From: Nocardioides marinus
GTDB taxonomy: Bacteria; Pseudomonadota; Alphaproteobacteria; Rhodobacterales; Rhodobacteraceae
DNA: 64,000 bases
NCBI GenBank assembly: GCA_019801415.1
Contig: JAHVJD010000006.1
Location: 124,001-188,000 of the forward strand
Reading direction: 5' to 3'
Position numbers and translations under genes: made by a program. Below are positions 9,029-18,341 of this stretch, in pieces; the first letter of the stretch is position 1, and each line of letters begins with the position of its first letter. The notes beneath the pieces were generated by a model. That model was not told where the DNA came from. It saw only the letters and a program-made list of their open reading frames with translations, and did not search any database.

Positions 9029-9955
9029 TCACAGTTTCCCGGTCAGTTCCGGCACGGCCTGAAACAGATCGGCGACAAGCCCGTAATCGGCCATCTGGAA
9101 GATCGGCGCCTCTTCGTCCTTGTTGATCGCAACGATGATCTTGGAGTCTTTCATACCGGCAAGGTGCTGGATCGCTCCCGAGATACCTGCGGCGATGTAA
9201 AGATCTGGGGCAACTACCTTGCCGGTCTGACCGACCTGCAAGTCGTTCGGGGCGAAGCCCGAGTCCACGGCGGCCCGGGAGGCACCTACGGCGGCGCCCA
9301 ACTTGTCAGCCAGTTTCTCGATCAGGGCGAAATCTTCCTGACTGCCCACGCCACGCCCACCCGAGACGACGATACCGGCCGAGGTCAACTCGGGTCGGTC
9401 ACTTGCCGCGACCTTGTCTTCGACCCATTCGGAGAGGCCCGGGTTGTCCGCCACCGGAATGCTCTCGATCGGGGCCGAACCACCTTCACCAGCCGCGTCA
9501 AAGGTCGAGGTCCGGATGGTGAGCACCTTCTTTGCATCCGAGGACCTGACGGTCTGGATGGCATTGCCAGCGTAGATCGGGCGCTCGAACGTGTTGCCAT
9601 CGACAACGCCCGAGACATCCGAGATCACCATTGCATCCAGCAGGGCTGCGACACGTGGCATGATGTTCTTGGCGTCGGTGGTGGCAGGGGCGACTATGTG
9701 CTCGTACGCATCAGCCAGCGACACGATCAGCGCAGCGGTGGATTCCGCAAGACGATGACCCAGCGAGGCGTCCTCGGCGACCAGCACCTTGGAAATGCCG
9801 TCGATCTTGGCGGCGGCCTCTCCGGCGGCAGCGGCAGACCCACCGCAGCACAGCGCGGTCACTTCGCCCAGTTTGGTGGCGGCGGTGACGGCCTTTGCGG
9901 TCGCGTCGAAAACGAGTTCGCCATCTGTGACTTCGGCGAGAAGAAGAACAGCCAT
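9029..9955 (-). CDS. etfA: Electron transfer flavoprotein alpha subunit
   Basis: A 308-residue protein. The C-terminal FAD-binding domain carries the family signature [17 protein letters not shown], followed by [15 protein letters not shown]. The central GGRGVGS motif is also present. EtfAB accepts electrons from acyl-CoA dehydrogenases and passes them to ETF-ubiquinone oxidoreductase. Its ATG shares one base with the etfB stop (TAATG). It follows the long beta-oxidation operon whose two acyl-CoA dehydrogenases it can serve, and may be a second etf copy dedicated to that pathway. Confidence 0.96.
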   Translation of the reverse strand: MAVLLLAEVTDGELVFDATAKAVTAATKLGEVTALCCGGSAAAAGEAAAKIDGISKVLVAEDASLGHRLAESTAALIVSLADAYEHIVAPATTDAKNIMPRVAALLDAMVISDVSGVVDGNTFERPIYAGNAIQTVRSSDAKKVLTIRTSTFDAAGEGGSAPIESIPVADNPGLSEWVEDKVAASDRPELTSAGIVVSGGRGVGSQEDFALIEKLADKLGAAVGASRAAVDSGFAPNDLQVGQTGKVVAPDLYIAAGISGAIQHLAGMKDSKIIVAINKDEEAPIFQMADYGLVADLFQAVPELTGKL

Positions 9956-10713
9956 TACACAGCCCCCGCGTCTTTGAGTTTTGCAACAAGCTCGTCGACC
10001 GAGCCTACGATTTCACCAGCTTTGCGGGCCTCGGGTTCGTCGGTCTTGACGATCTCAAGGCGCGGGGTGACATCGACGCCGTAATCGGCCGCGGTTTTCT
10101 CATCCAGCGGCTTTTTCTTGGCTTTCATGATGTTCGGCAGCGACGCATAGCGCGGCTCGTTCAGGCGCAGATCCACGGTGATGATCGACGGCATCTGGAC
10201 TCTGATCGTCTGCAACCCGCCGTCGACCTCGCGGGAGACCAGCGTGTGATTGCCTTCGATGTCGAGCTTCGAGGCAAATGTGCCCTGCGACCAGCCCAGC
10301 AGCGCAGACAGCATCTGGCCGGTCGCGTTCATGTCGTTGTCGATCGCCTGCTTGCCTGCCAGAACGATACCCGGCTGCTCTTCCTCGACGATCGCCCTGA
10401 GGATCTTGGCCACCGCCAGCGGTTCGATGTCGGTATGGATATCATCGGCGGCCACAACCAGGATGGCGCGGTCGGCACCCATTGCAAGCGCGGTGCGCAG
10501 CGTTTCCTGGGCTTGCTTGACCCCGATCGAAACCGCGATGACTTCGTCTGCCTTACCGGCTTCCTTGAGACGGATCGCCTCTTCGACGGCAATTTCGTCA
10601 AAGGGGTTCATCGACATTTTTACATTGGCAAGATCGACACCGCTTCCATCCGCTTTGACGCGGACCTTCACGTTATAGTCGATCACGCGTTTGACAGGCA
10701 CGAGCACCTTCAT
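9955..10713 (-). CDS. etfB: Electron transfer flavoprotein beta subunit
   Basis: The product ([19 protein letters not shown]...) is about 252 residues. It shows the beta-subunit landmarks [11 protein letters not shown] near residue 40, [18 protein letters not shown] near 120 and the signature [20 protein letters not shown] near 180. I choose the ATG at 10713 because a GGAG lies 9 bases upstream. Further upstream there is only a TTG frame extension. The protein binds AMP and forms the heterodimer with EtfA. Confidence 0.95.
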   Translation of the reverse strand: MKVLVPVKRVIDYNVKVRVKADGSGVDLANVKMSMNPFDEIAVEEAIRLKEAGKADEVIAVSIGVKQAQETLRTALAMGADRAILVVAADDIHTDIEPLAVAKILRAIVEEEQPGIVLAGKQAIDNDMNATGQMLSALLGWSQGTFASKLDIEGNHTLVSREVDGGLQTIRVQMPSIITVDLRLNEPRYASLPNIMKAKKKPLDEKTAADYGVDVTPRLEIVKTDEPEARKAGEIVGSVDELVAKLKDAGAV

Positions 10714-11008
10714 AGGCATGGTCTCCAAGTTGTTGTTTGGAATTGATGAAACGACTGAAGGCCGGTGGTTGCGCGCCTTAGGAACAGCGCGTGGACATCG
10801 TGGGTGCCTTCATCGGGGGTCACGGTTTCAAGGCATCAGCAAATGCCGAATGACATGAAGTTCTGCGGACATCGCGTTGCCGCCATGCGCCTCGGGTTCA
10901 GTGCTGGCAACGAAAGGGTCCGTGAAGCAGGAGGACCATCGGTCGTTTTCTGGCGGCGGCTTTCATCCCGGCCGGGGTTGGAACCATTCATGTCATTCAC
11001 CACCTGCG
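10714..11008. other. Intergenic region between acyl-CoA ligase and etfB
   Basis: About 295 bases without a supported gene. It lies downstream of the ligase operon and upstream of etfB on the minus strand. It must hold either the etfBA promoter or an operon spacer. I see no strong hairpin, palindrome or convincing sigma-70 pair. Confidence 0.4.
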
Positions 11009-12544
11009 CTATCCCTCTGCCGTGGGTCGGGCCAGCTGGTCCGCGAAAACGGACAGCAGTTTGTGTTTCAGAATCTTGCCTGTCGGCGCAGCCGGGAGCT
11101 GGGTTGTCAGGATGATGCGGGATGGCCGCTTGTACCCAGTCAAACGATTGGCAGCAAAGGCGGCGAGTGCCTCCTGGTCCAGCGCCGCCGGATCAGCGCA
11201 CTGAACAAAGGCGAGGATTTCCTCGTCGCCGTTGACGGAATTGCCGATCACGGCTGACTGGATCACGTCTGGGTGGTCGTTCAACGCGGCTTCGACCTCG
11301 GGCGGGTAGACGTTAAAGCCGCCGCGAATGATCAGTTCCTTGCAGCGTCCCACAACGTGCAGATTGCCCGCCTCGTCCATCTTTCCAAGATCACCGGTGC
11401 GCAGCCATCCGTCTGCGTCAATGGCGCGTGCGGTTTCTGTCGGGTTCCTGAAATATCCCTTCATGACCTGCGGGCCGCGGACCAGAATTTCACCGGCATC
11501 CGGATCGCCCTCCGCGCCGACCGAGGTGTCGAGCCGGATTTCTGTCTCCGGCAACGCAAAGCCCGCACTGATATCCGGAGATCCGATAGGATTGCGGGTG
11601 CTGCAGACGCCGGCGGTGCTTTCCGTCAGCCCGTACCCGTTTTGCAGGGGCAGCCCGTAGAAAGCCTCGGCCTTGCGTTTCCATGCCGGATCAAGGGGGG
11701 CTGCGCCGGAGGAAACATAGCGCAGCTTACTGTTTTCGAGCCGTGTAAGCCCCCGATCCTTGGCATATTGCATTAGCAGGGCGTGCATCTGCGGCACCGC
11801 GGGCAGAACGGTGGCTTTGTCCATCAGCGCCGCATACAGGGCGTCCGGACGAAAGCGGGGTTCAAGCTGGATCGTCGCCCCGATACCGCAGGCGGCCATC
11901 AGCATAGAAGCAAGCCCGAAAACATGGGTCAACGGCAGCACGCCATAGATCCTGTCGTCCTGTCTCATACCTCGCAGTTCGGCCGAGGCCCTGCCGGCAA
12001 AGCGCAGGTTTGCGTGTGTCAGCATCACCCCTTTGGGGTCGCCAGTGGTGCCGGTCGTGTAGAGCAGAACGGCGGTTTCGTTCGGGCCGCCCTCGACCAC
12101 TTCCGGGGCGCTGGCACCGGTGACGGCGATGGCGAAACTCCCAAAAGAAGTTTCCTGCGGTTCAGCGCGCGCGGTCTCCGCATGGGCCGCCGCTTCTTTG
12201 GAGGCTTCGGTTGTGAAGACAATCACGCGCGGCGTTGCATGCGCCATCACGCGGGCGACTTCGATTGCGGTCATGCGCGCATTGATTGGCAGCGCGTAGG
12301 CCCCGACGATGCTGGCCGCAAAAATGAAGACCGCCGTCGTGATGCAGTTTTCAGCCACGATCGCGACGCGGTCGCCCGGCTGCACGCCCCGGTTTTGCAA
12401 CAAGGTGGCAGCTTCGGCGATCGCGGCCTGGTATTCAGTGTATGTGACCTGGCGGCCGCTGCCATCTATCAGGGCAATCGCATCGGGATAGGCACGCGCG
12501 CTCTCCTCGACAAGATGATGAATCCGGAAGCTGTTTTCGGTCAT
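11009..12544 (-). CDS. Acyl-CoA ligase (AMP-forming), PimA-like
   Basis: A 511-residue ANL-superfamily enzyme with P-loop YTTGTTGDPKG (about residue 170), the NGYGLTES motif, WLRTGDLG and the hinge/GRCKELIIRGGFNVYP region. The catalytic Lys is in APTGKILKHK near the C-terminus. It activates a carboxylic acid with ATP and CoA. It is the last gene of a chain of overlapping genes (ATGA overlap with the gene before it) encoding pimelate-type beta-oxidation, so a mid-chain dicarboxylate or related acid is the likely substrate. The acid specificity cannot be read from the sequence. Confidence 0.88.
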   Translation of the reverse strand: MTENSFRIHHLVEESARAYPDAIALIDGSGRQVTYTEYQAAIAEAATLLQNRGVQPGDRVAIVAENCITTAVFIFAASIVGAYALPINARMTAIEVARVMAHATPRVIVFTTEASKEAAAHAETARAEPQETSFGSFAIAVTGASAPEVVEGGPNETAVLLYTTGTTGDPKGVMLTHANLRFAGRASAELRGMRQDDRIYGVLPLTHVFGLASMLMAACGIGATIQLEPRFRPDALYAALMDKATVLPAVPQMHALLMQYAKDRGLTRLENSKLRYVSSGAAPLDPAWKRKAEAFYGLPLQNGYGLTESTAGVCSTRNPIGSPDISAGFALPETEIRLDTSVGAEGDPDAGEILVRGPQVMKGYFRNPTETARAIDADGWLRTGDLGKMDEAGNLHVVGRCKELIIRGGFNVYPPEVEAALNDHPDVIQSAVIGNSVNGDEEILAFVQCADPAALDQEALAAFAANRLTGYKRPSRIILTTQLPAAPTGKILKHKLLSVFADQLARPTAEG

Positions 12545-13563
12545 GATGCCAGCACCTCTGCGCGTTGCGTTGCAAGGGATTGGGGGCGCAGGCGCGCCAG
12601 CGCGACACCTGCCTCTTGTTCCAGTTGGGCGACAATGTCTGCCAGCGGGGCGATGGCGTCGGTCAGGCCCAGGGCCTGTCCTGCAGACAACATCCCGCGC
12701 GACACGTCACCGGTTTCATATGCCTTGCGGCCAATCGCGCCGGACACATAGGGCATCAGTTCGGTAATGCTGATATCGGGGTTATCTGCCTCAAGCTGGC
12801 GCACGATCTCGGTCGTTTCGTTGCTGAGCGTGCGCACCGTGTTGCGCACGCTGCTCATCGTCAATGTCGTGTCTCGTTCGTTGGCCGCCACCAAGGCCCG
12901 CTTGTATTGCGGGTGCGCCGAGATTTCCTCGGACACCAGAAAGCGCGTGCCAATCACGACGCCCGCAGCGCCGGAGGCCAGGGCCGAGACGATCTGGCTA
13001 CCGGCACCGATACCGCCGCCGATCAGAAAGGGGATATCGAGCTGGCGTTCGGCCAGCGCTTGGTTGACCATGCTTCCAATCAGATCGAGCCCGGGGTGGC
13101 CGCCGCATTCCGCGCCGACGATGGAGACCATGTCGACCCCAACTTGCTGTGCCTTCACCGCGTAGCGCACGCTTGGCACCTTATGCAGAACTTGGATGCC
13201 AGCGTCCCTTAGGAACGGTAAGAAGGCTTCGGGATTGCGCCCCGAGGTTTCGACAAAGCGCACGCCCTCATCCGCGATAAGGCGGAAAGTGTCCGCAATC
13301 CTTTCGCCTTCGACCAGTTTGGGCAGCATTGAGACATTCACACCAAACGGGCGATCACCGCAGAGCTTTCGGCACTTTGCGATTTCGGCGCGCAGATCGG
13401 CGGGCTCGGGAAAACTGGCCGCCGTGAGGAAGGACATGATGCCGGCATTGGCACCGGCAGCCACATAGGACGCATCTGAAAGCCACATCAGGCCACCGGC
13501 GACAATTGGCAGACGGCACCCATAGGTCCGAGTAACGGCGGTGTCGAAGGTCGGATCTGTCAT
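12541..13563 (-). CDS. Nitronate monooxygenase / 2-nitropropane dioxygenase-like flavoprotein
   Basis: A 340-residue TIM-barrel FMN enzyme. Family marks are PIVAGGLMWLSDA at the start, GAECGGHPG near residue 150, IPFLIGGGIGAGSQI and GAAGVVIGTRFLVSEE. These are the FMN-phosphate and barrel motifs of the NPD group. Such proteins often sit inside acyl-CoA or aromatic degradation operons, where they may act as FMN-dependent enoyl reductases or nitronate detoxifiers. It overlaps both neighbours by ATGA, so it is made together with the CoA ligase and hydratase. Its exact reaction here is open. Confidence 0.82.
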   Translation of the reverse strand: MTDPTFDTAVTRTYGCRLPIVAGGLMWLSDASYVAAGANAGIMSFLTAASFPEPADLRAEIAKCRKLCGDRPFGVNVSMLPKLVEGERIADTFRLIADEGVRFVETSGRNPEAFLPFLRDAGIQVLHKVPSVRYAVKAQQVGVDMVSIVGAECGGHPGLDLIGSMVNQALAERQLDIPFLIGGGIGAGSQIVSALASGAAGVVIGTRFLVSEEISAHPQYKRALVAANERDTTLTMSSVRNTVRTLSNETTEIVRQLEADNPDISITELMPYVSGAIGRKAYETGDVSRGMLSAGQALGLTDAIAPLADIVAQLEQEAGVALARLRPQSLATQRAEVLAS

Positions 13564-14357
13564 GTGGTGCCTCGCGCTTTGGTAAAGTCAGGACGGCGTT
13601 TTTCGAGGAATGCGGCGATGCCTTCGGCGGCTTCCGCGTCTGCAATGGCATCCGCCATTGCGTCGCGTTCAGCGTTCATCTGCTCCACGCGGGATGACGT
13701 ATGCGCGCTGTTGACCAGTGCTTTGATGCGGCCCTGGGCGCCTGATGGCCCGGCGCCAAGCCTCTCGGCCAGCGCAAGCGCGGCCGGGACAACGTTGCCC
13801 GCCGGTTCAATCTGCGAGATAGCTCCAAGGCTGACCAGTCGTTCTGCCGTCACCGGCTCCCCCAGCAAGGTCATGCGCATCACCAACTCGCGTGGCAGAT
13901 GCGCGGCCAATGTGCTGGTGAGGCCACCATCTGGGACCAGTCCAGCCTTGACGTAGGCGGCGGTGAATGTCGCATCCCGGTCAGCCACGATCATGTCGCA
14001 GGCAAAGGCAAGCGAAACACCGGCGCCAGCCGCGCCGCCCTCGACGGCGGCGATCACCGGTTTCGGGCAGATCAGGACCGCGCGGATCACGTCGTGCAGT
14101 TCTTCAATTCGCGCGAGACGCTGATCTCGGGACATCTCCCGGCGGGTTGCAAGCAGGCTCAGGTCGCCACCAGCGCAGAAATAGCCGCCTTCTCCTCGCA
14201 GGACGACCGAGGTGATGCGGGGCTCTCTCGCCGCAAGGTCCAGTCCATCGACCAAAACGCGATAGAGGTCCGGCGACAGCGCGTTACGCTTCGAGGTGTT
14301 CGAATTGACGACAATCAGGTGATCACCATGGTCTTCGCAACGGGCAAGCTCATGCAT
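13560..14357 (-). CDS. Enoyl-CoA hydratase/isomerase family protein
   Basis: A 265-residue crotonase-fold protein. The oxyanion-hole segments are GEGGYFCAGGDL (about residue 55-66) and AAVEGGAAGAGVSLAFACD (about 100-118). It is a second hydratase besides the N-terminal domain of the bifunctional enzyme in the same operon. It fits a role with unsaturated or branched intermediates and corresponds in position to the extra hydratase of pim-type operons. It shares one base with the thioesterase stop upstream and overlaps the flavoprotein gene downstream. Confidence 0.85.
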   Translation of the reverse strand: MHELARCEDHGDHLIVVNSNTSKRNALSPDLYRVLVDGLDLAAREPRITSVVLRGEGGYFCAGGDLSLLATRREMSRDQRLARIEELHDVIRAVLICPKPVIAAVEGGAAGAGVSLAFACDMIVADRDATFTAAYVKAGLVPDGGLTSTLAAHLPRELVMRMTLLGEPVTAERLVSLGAISQIEPAGNVVPAALALAERLGAGPSGAQGRIKALVNSAHTSSRVEQMNAERDAMADAIADAEAAEGIAAFLEKRRPDFTKARGTT

Positions 14358-14797
14358 CAGCCGTCACTCCCTTTCGGTGCGTCCAATTTGTCAGCTGGGA
14401 CGCGTTTGAATACACCCGTTGCCGTGGCGATCAGCCGACCTGACCCGTCCCGCAATTCGCCATCCACGAACAATAATGAGCGGCCACCACCCACGATTTC
14501 ACCGGTTGCGATCAGTTTTGATTTCTCGGTCGCAGCAGCGACGAACTGCGTGGTGAGCGAGACGGTCAGGAACGGTGCGCGGCCGCTTGGGTCAACCGAC
14601 AGGCTGGCGGTTGCGCCCATGGCGCTGTCCAGCATCGTCGTGGCGATGCCACCGTGCAGGACATTGTGGCGATTGAGGTGATGATCTGTCACCGACAGCG
14701 TGCAACGAGCACGCTTGTCGGGTTGTCCGACGTCAATGACATAGCCGATCAGCCGCTGCGTGCCGGTTTCGTCTTTTATCAGATCGCCCGCCGTCAT
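14357..14797 (-). CDS. PaaI-type hotdog-fold acyl-CoA thioesterase
   Basis: A 146-residue single hotdog domain. The segment HNVLHGGIATTMLDSAMG (about residue 48-65) matches the PaaI/YbgC-like motif NxxGxxHGGxxxxxxD. Such enzymes hydrolyse dead-end acyl-CoA esters and free CoA within catabolic operons. It begins 3 bases after the acyl-CoA dehydrogenase stop and its own stop overlaps the next start, so it is part of the coupled chain. Confidence 0.82.
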   Translation of the reverse strand: MTAGDLIKDETGTQRLIGYVIDVGQPDKRARCTLSVTDHHLNRHNVLHGGIATTMLDSAMGATASLSVDPSGRAPFLTVSLTTQFVAAATEKSKLIATGEIVGGGRSLLFVDGELRDGSGRLIATATGVFKRVPADKLDAPKGSDG

Positions 14798-14800
14798 GGA

Positions 14801-15934
14801 TCAAGCCACGGCCAGCGAGATAAAACGGTCAAGATGATAGATTGCATCGCCAAACCGGTGATCGACCATGATCAGCCGCTTGGCGAGATGCCCCAACTCG
14901 TACTCGTCGGTCATGCCGATGCCGCCGTGCATCTGAATGCTTTCTTCGGTAACAAGTTTGGCGACATTGCCGATCAGGTTCTTGGTTGCGCTCACATGCT
15001 TTTCGCGGATCTCCTCAGGGTGATCGATGTGCCCGGCGAGGTTGATAACGGCCGAGCGCGCCTGTTCGATCTCGATCAGAACATCGGCCATCCGGTGTTG
15101 CAGCGCCTGGAACTTGCCAATCGGTTTTCCGAATTGCTTGCGGGTCTTGAGATAGTCGGTGGTCAACTCCCGGATGCTTTCCATCAGGCCAAGCGCCTCG
15201 GCGGAGATCGCCAGCGTGGCGCGCGCCTGAGCGTGGGTGATAGCCTCGAATGCACCACCTTCGTCGCCCAGCAGGGCGTCACTGCCCAGTCGGACATCTT
15301 CCAACAGGACTTCCGCGGCCTGCCCACCGGAGACAAGCGGGTAGCTGCGCAGCGTCAAGCCCGGGGTGGATGCAGATACGAGGAACAGGCTGATCCCGTC
15401 CCGATCCGCCGCGTCACCGGAGGTGCGGGCGCTGACAAGGATTTGATCGGCAGCGGGGGCATTGATCACCACGGCCTTGCGCCCGTTCAGGACATACCCG
15501 TCGCCATCGCGGGTTGCCGAGGTTTCGACGCGCGACAGATCATAGCGGCTCGCCGGTTCGCCATGGGCAAAGGCAAGCTGGACTGAACCGTCAATCACCG
15601 CGTCGATGACCGGCTTCTGTGCGTCGTTGCCCAGGGCTGCAACCAGGCCACCGCCAAGAATGGCCGTGTCAATCAGAGGGTCAACCGCGCCAACCCGGCC
15701 AAGCTCTTCAAACACAACGGCAATGTCGAACCCGGACCCGGCAAAACCGCCGTCATCTTCGGCAAACAACGCACCGATGACGCCCATCTCTGCAAGCCCG
15801 GACCAGACATCAAGGGAATATCCGCGGTCACACTTTTTGAGTTCAGCCCGGATGGATGGCGTGTAGCTGTCCCGCAGATACCGGCGCAGACCGTCCTGAA
15901 GCATCTGGCGTTCTTCTGTCAGTTCAAAATTCAT
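14801..15934 (-). CDS. pimD: Acyl-CoA dehydrogenase, pimeloyl-CoA dehydrogenase small-subunit type
   Basis: A 377-residue acyl-CoA dehydrogenase. The FAD-contacting segment TRKQFGKPIGKFQALQHRMADV (about 240-262) and the C-terminal QMHGGIGMTDEYELGH are clear. The N-terminal substrate-binding half is divergent, with HGEPASRYDLSRV in place of the usual TEPxxGSD. This pattern, next to a larger paralogue, is that of PimD/PimC pairs in which two chains form one enzyme. Electrons would go to EtfAB at 9029-10713. The symbol rests on gene order and family resemblance, not on demonstrated substrate. Confidence 0.8.
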   Translation of the reverse strand: MNFELTEERQMLQDGLRRYLRDSYTPSIRAELKKCDRGYSLDVWSGLAEMGVIGALFAEDDGGFAGSGFDIAVVFEELGRVGAVDPLIDTAILGGGLVAALGNDAQKPVIDAVIDGSVQLAFAHGEPASRYDLSRVETSATRDGDGYVLNGRKAVVINAPAADQILVSARTSGDAADRDGISLFLVSASTPGLTLRSYPLVSGGQAAEVLLEDVRLGSDALLGDEGGAFEAITHAQARATLAISAEALGLMESIRELTTDYLKTRKQFGKPIGKFQALQHRMADVLIEIEQARSAVINLAGHIDHPEEIREKHVSATKNLIGNVAKLVTEESIQMHGGIGMTDEYELGHLAKRLIMVDHRFGDAIYHLDRFISLAVA

Positions 15935-15943
15935 GGTCTGTCC

Positions 15944-17140
15944 TTACAGTTCCAGAATGGCTTTGCTGAGGATCGTGCGCTGGATCTCATTCGATCCGCC
16001 AAAGATCGACAGTTTTCGGTTATTGAGGTACTGCGCGGTGGCGCCTTCGGCATAGTCGGGGCCCACGGGGCCAAGATTGCTACCGTCTTCCAGCGCCTCC
16101 GAGGCGAAGGGCATTGCGTAGGGCCCAACGGCTGACCGGGTGAGCGCGTTGATTTCCTGACGGATGACGGTGCCCTTGATCTTCAGTATCGAGCTTTCGG
16201 CACCGGGGGCCTGACCCGCCGCAGCTTTGGACACGACACGCAAGTTGGTCGTCGACATGGCCATGAGGTCGATTTCGATCCGAGCGATCCGCGCCGCAAA
16301 ATGCGGGTTCTCAATCAGTGGACGCCCATTGGCCTGTTCGAGCCGGGCGATGCGCTTCAGATTTTCCAGACCGGCATTTGCAAAACCTACGCCTGCAATA
16401 TTGGTGCGTTCATGGGTCAGCAGGTATTTCGCATAGGTCCAGCCCTTGTTTTCCTCGCCCACACGGTTCTCGACCGGAACCCGGACGTCATCGAAGAACA
16501 CCTCGTTGACCTCGGGCTCACCGTCGATCAGCACGATCGGGCGAACTTTGACGCCGGGGCTGTTCATGTCGATCAACAGGAAAGAGATTCCCTCTTGCGG
16601 CTTGCCCTCTTTCGAGGTGCGCACGAGGCAGAAGATCTTGTTGGCGTGCTGGCCAAGGGTGGTCCAGGTCTTTTGCCCATTGACCACGTAGTGATCGCCA
16701 TCGCGTTCAGCAGTCGTGCGGACCGAGGCGAGGTCAGATCCTGCGCCGGGTTCGGAATACCCTTGGCACCACCAGTCTTCCCCACTCAGGATCCGTGGCA
16801 GATAGTAGTCCTGCTGTGCCTTGGAGCCGAATTTCTGCAACACCGGGCCAAGCATCCCAAGGCCGAAGGGAACGATACGGGGCGCAGAGGCCCGGGTCAT
16901 TTCATCCTCAAAAATATGGCGTTGGACCGCATCCCAACCGGCCCCGCCAAACGCCTTGGGCCAGTTTCCGGCAAGCCAGCCCCGTTTGTTGAGGATCGCG
17001 TGCCATTCCTCGTGATCCTGCTTGGTCAGAGTTTTTCCGAGCCTGACCTTGTTCACGAGCCGGGCAGGGAGCTCTTCGGCCAGGTAGCTGCGCACTTCAT
17101 CCCGGAACGCCTTTTGTTCGTCGGTATAATTCAGGTCCAT
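15944..17140 (-). CDS. pimC: Acyl-CoA dehydrogenase, pimeloyl-CoA dehydrogenase large-subunit type
   Basis: About 398 residues from the ATG at 17140, which has GAGAAGGA 7 bases upstream; an open frame to 17191 lacks such a site. FAD and substrate motifs are GYSEPGAGSDLASV (about 127-140), KTWTTLGQHA, and the C-terminal SIFGGSNEIQRTILSK. It resembles PimC/FadE26-type chains. It lies 9 bases before the PimD-like gene, supporting a heteromeric enzyme acting on a CoA ester with a polar or bulky end. Confidence 0.82.
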   Translation of the reverse strand: MDLNYTDEQKAFRDEVRSYLAEELPARLVNKVRLGKTLTKQDHEEWHAILNKRGWLAGNWPKAFGGAGWDAVQRHIFEDEMTRASAPRIVPFGLGMLGPVLQKFGSKAQQDYYLPRILSGEDWWCQGYSEPGAGSDLASVRTTAERDGDHYVVNGQKTWTTLGQHANKIFCLVRTSKEGKPQEGISFLLIDMNSPGVKVRPIVLIDGEPEVNEVFFDDVRVPVENRVGEENKGWTYAKYLLTHERTNIAGVGFANAGLENLKRIARLEQANGRPLIENPHFAARIARIEIDLMAMSTTNLRVVSKAAAGQAPGAESSILKIKGTVIRQEINALTRSAVGPYAMPFASEALEDGSNLGPVGPDYAEGATAQYLNNRKLSIFGGSNEIQRTILSKAILEL

Positions 17141-17153
17141 CGGGCGATCCTTC

Positions 17154-18329
17154 TCAGTAGATTTCAAACAAGCCGGCGGCACCCTGGCCACCGCCGATGC
17201 ACATCGTCACGACGCCAAGTTTCGCCCCGCGACGATGCCCTTCGACCATCAGATGTCCGGTCATCCGCGCACCGGTCATGCCGAATGGGTGACCCACAGC
17301 GATTGAGCCGCCATTGACGTTGCAGATGTCATTGTCGATGCCGAGCGTATCGCGGCAATAGAGCGCCTGGCTGGCAAAGGCTTCGTTCAGCTCCCAAAGG
17401 TCTATGTCATCGACCTTGACGCCCTGACGTTCCAGCAGACGGGGCACAGCAAAGACCGGGCCGATGCCCATTTCGTCCGGCTCACAGCCCGCAACTGCAA
17501 AGCCGCGGAACGCACCCAGAGGGGTCAGCCCAAGACGTTCGGCCTCCTTGGCGTCCATCATCACCAGCGCGGCGGCACCGTCGCTGAGCTGCGAAGCATT
17601 GCCCGCGGTGATGAACTCATCGGGGCCGCGCACAGGCTCCAGCTTCTGCAGGGCTTCAAGTGTTGTCGTGGGCCGGTTGCATTCATCGCGGGCAATGGTT
17701 GTGTCAACCTCTGAAACTTCGCCGGTTTCCTTGTCCTTCCGCGCCATTGTGACGGTGATCGGGGCGATCTCCTGATCGAAGCGGCCCGCCTCTTGCGCTG
17801 CCGCGGTGCGTTGCTGGCTCTGCAGCCCAAGCTCATCCTGCGCATCGCGGCTGATCCCGTATCGTCTGGCAACGATGTCGGCGGTCTCGATCATCGTCAT
17901 GTAAAGATCTGGCTTGTTCGCTTCGATCCAGGCCTCGCGTGAATGTCGGACCGGCGGTTGCACCATCGAAATGCTTTCAACGCCGCCCACCAGCACGGCC
18001 TTGGCCCCCTCGTTGTTGATCAGATGGGCGCCCATTGCCACGGCTTGCAGGCCGCTGGCGCAGAAGCGGTTTACGGTGGTCCCCGCGATGCTGACGGGCA
18101 GGCCTGCGCGGATCACGATCTGGCGTGCGATGTTGCCGCCGGTGACATATTCCGGATAGCCACATCCCCAGACGCTGTCCTCAATCAGCGCCGGGTCTAT
18201 CCCTGCGCGTTTCACGGCCTCCGCCGCGACGTGCCCGCCCATGGTTGCGCCATGCGTAATGTTGAAGGTGCCGCGTCCGGCTTTGCCGATGGGCGTGCGG
18301 GCGATGGAAACGATAACGGCGTTGGACAT
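17154..18329 (-). CDS. Acetyl-CoA C-acyltransferase (thiolase), PimB-like
   Basis: A 391-residue thiolase with the nucleophile Cys in [11 protein letters not shown] (about residue 90), the [14 protein letters not shown] segment, the catalytic His in [12 protein letters not shown] (about 346) and the second Cys in [10 protein letters not shown] (about 377). It cleaves 3-ketoacyl-CoA to acetyl-CoA and a shortened acyl-CoA. An AAAGGAAC ribosome site precedes the ATG. It sits 12 bases after the bifunctional hydratase/dehydrogenase, so the two act in sequence. Confidence 0.92.
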   Translation of the reverse strand: MSNAVIVSIARTPIGKAGRGTFNITHGATMGGHVAAEAVKRAGIDPALIEDSVWGCGYPEYVTGGNIARQIVIRAGLPVSIAGTTVNRFCASGLQAVAMGAHLINNEGAKAVLVGGVESISMVQPPVRHSREAWIEANKPDLYMTMIETADIVARRYGISRDAQDELGLQSQQRTAAAQEAGRFDQEIAPITVTMARKDKETGEVSEVDTTIARDECNRPTTTLEALQKLEPVRGPDEFITAGNASQLSDGAAALVMMDAKEAERLGLTPLGAFRGFAVAGCEPDEMGIGPVFAVPRLLERQGVKVDDIDLWELNEAFASQALYCRDTLGIDNDICNVNGGSIAVGHPFGMTGARMTGHLMVEGHRRGAKLGVVTMCIGGGQGAAGLFEIY

Positions 18330-18341
18330 GTTGGGTTCCTT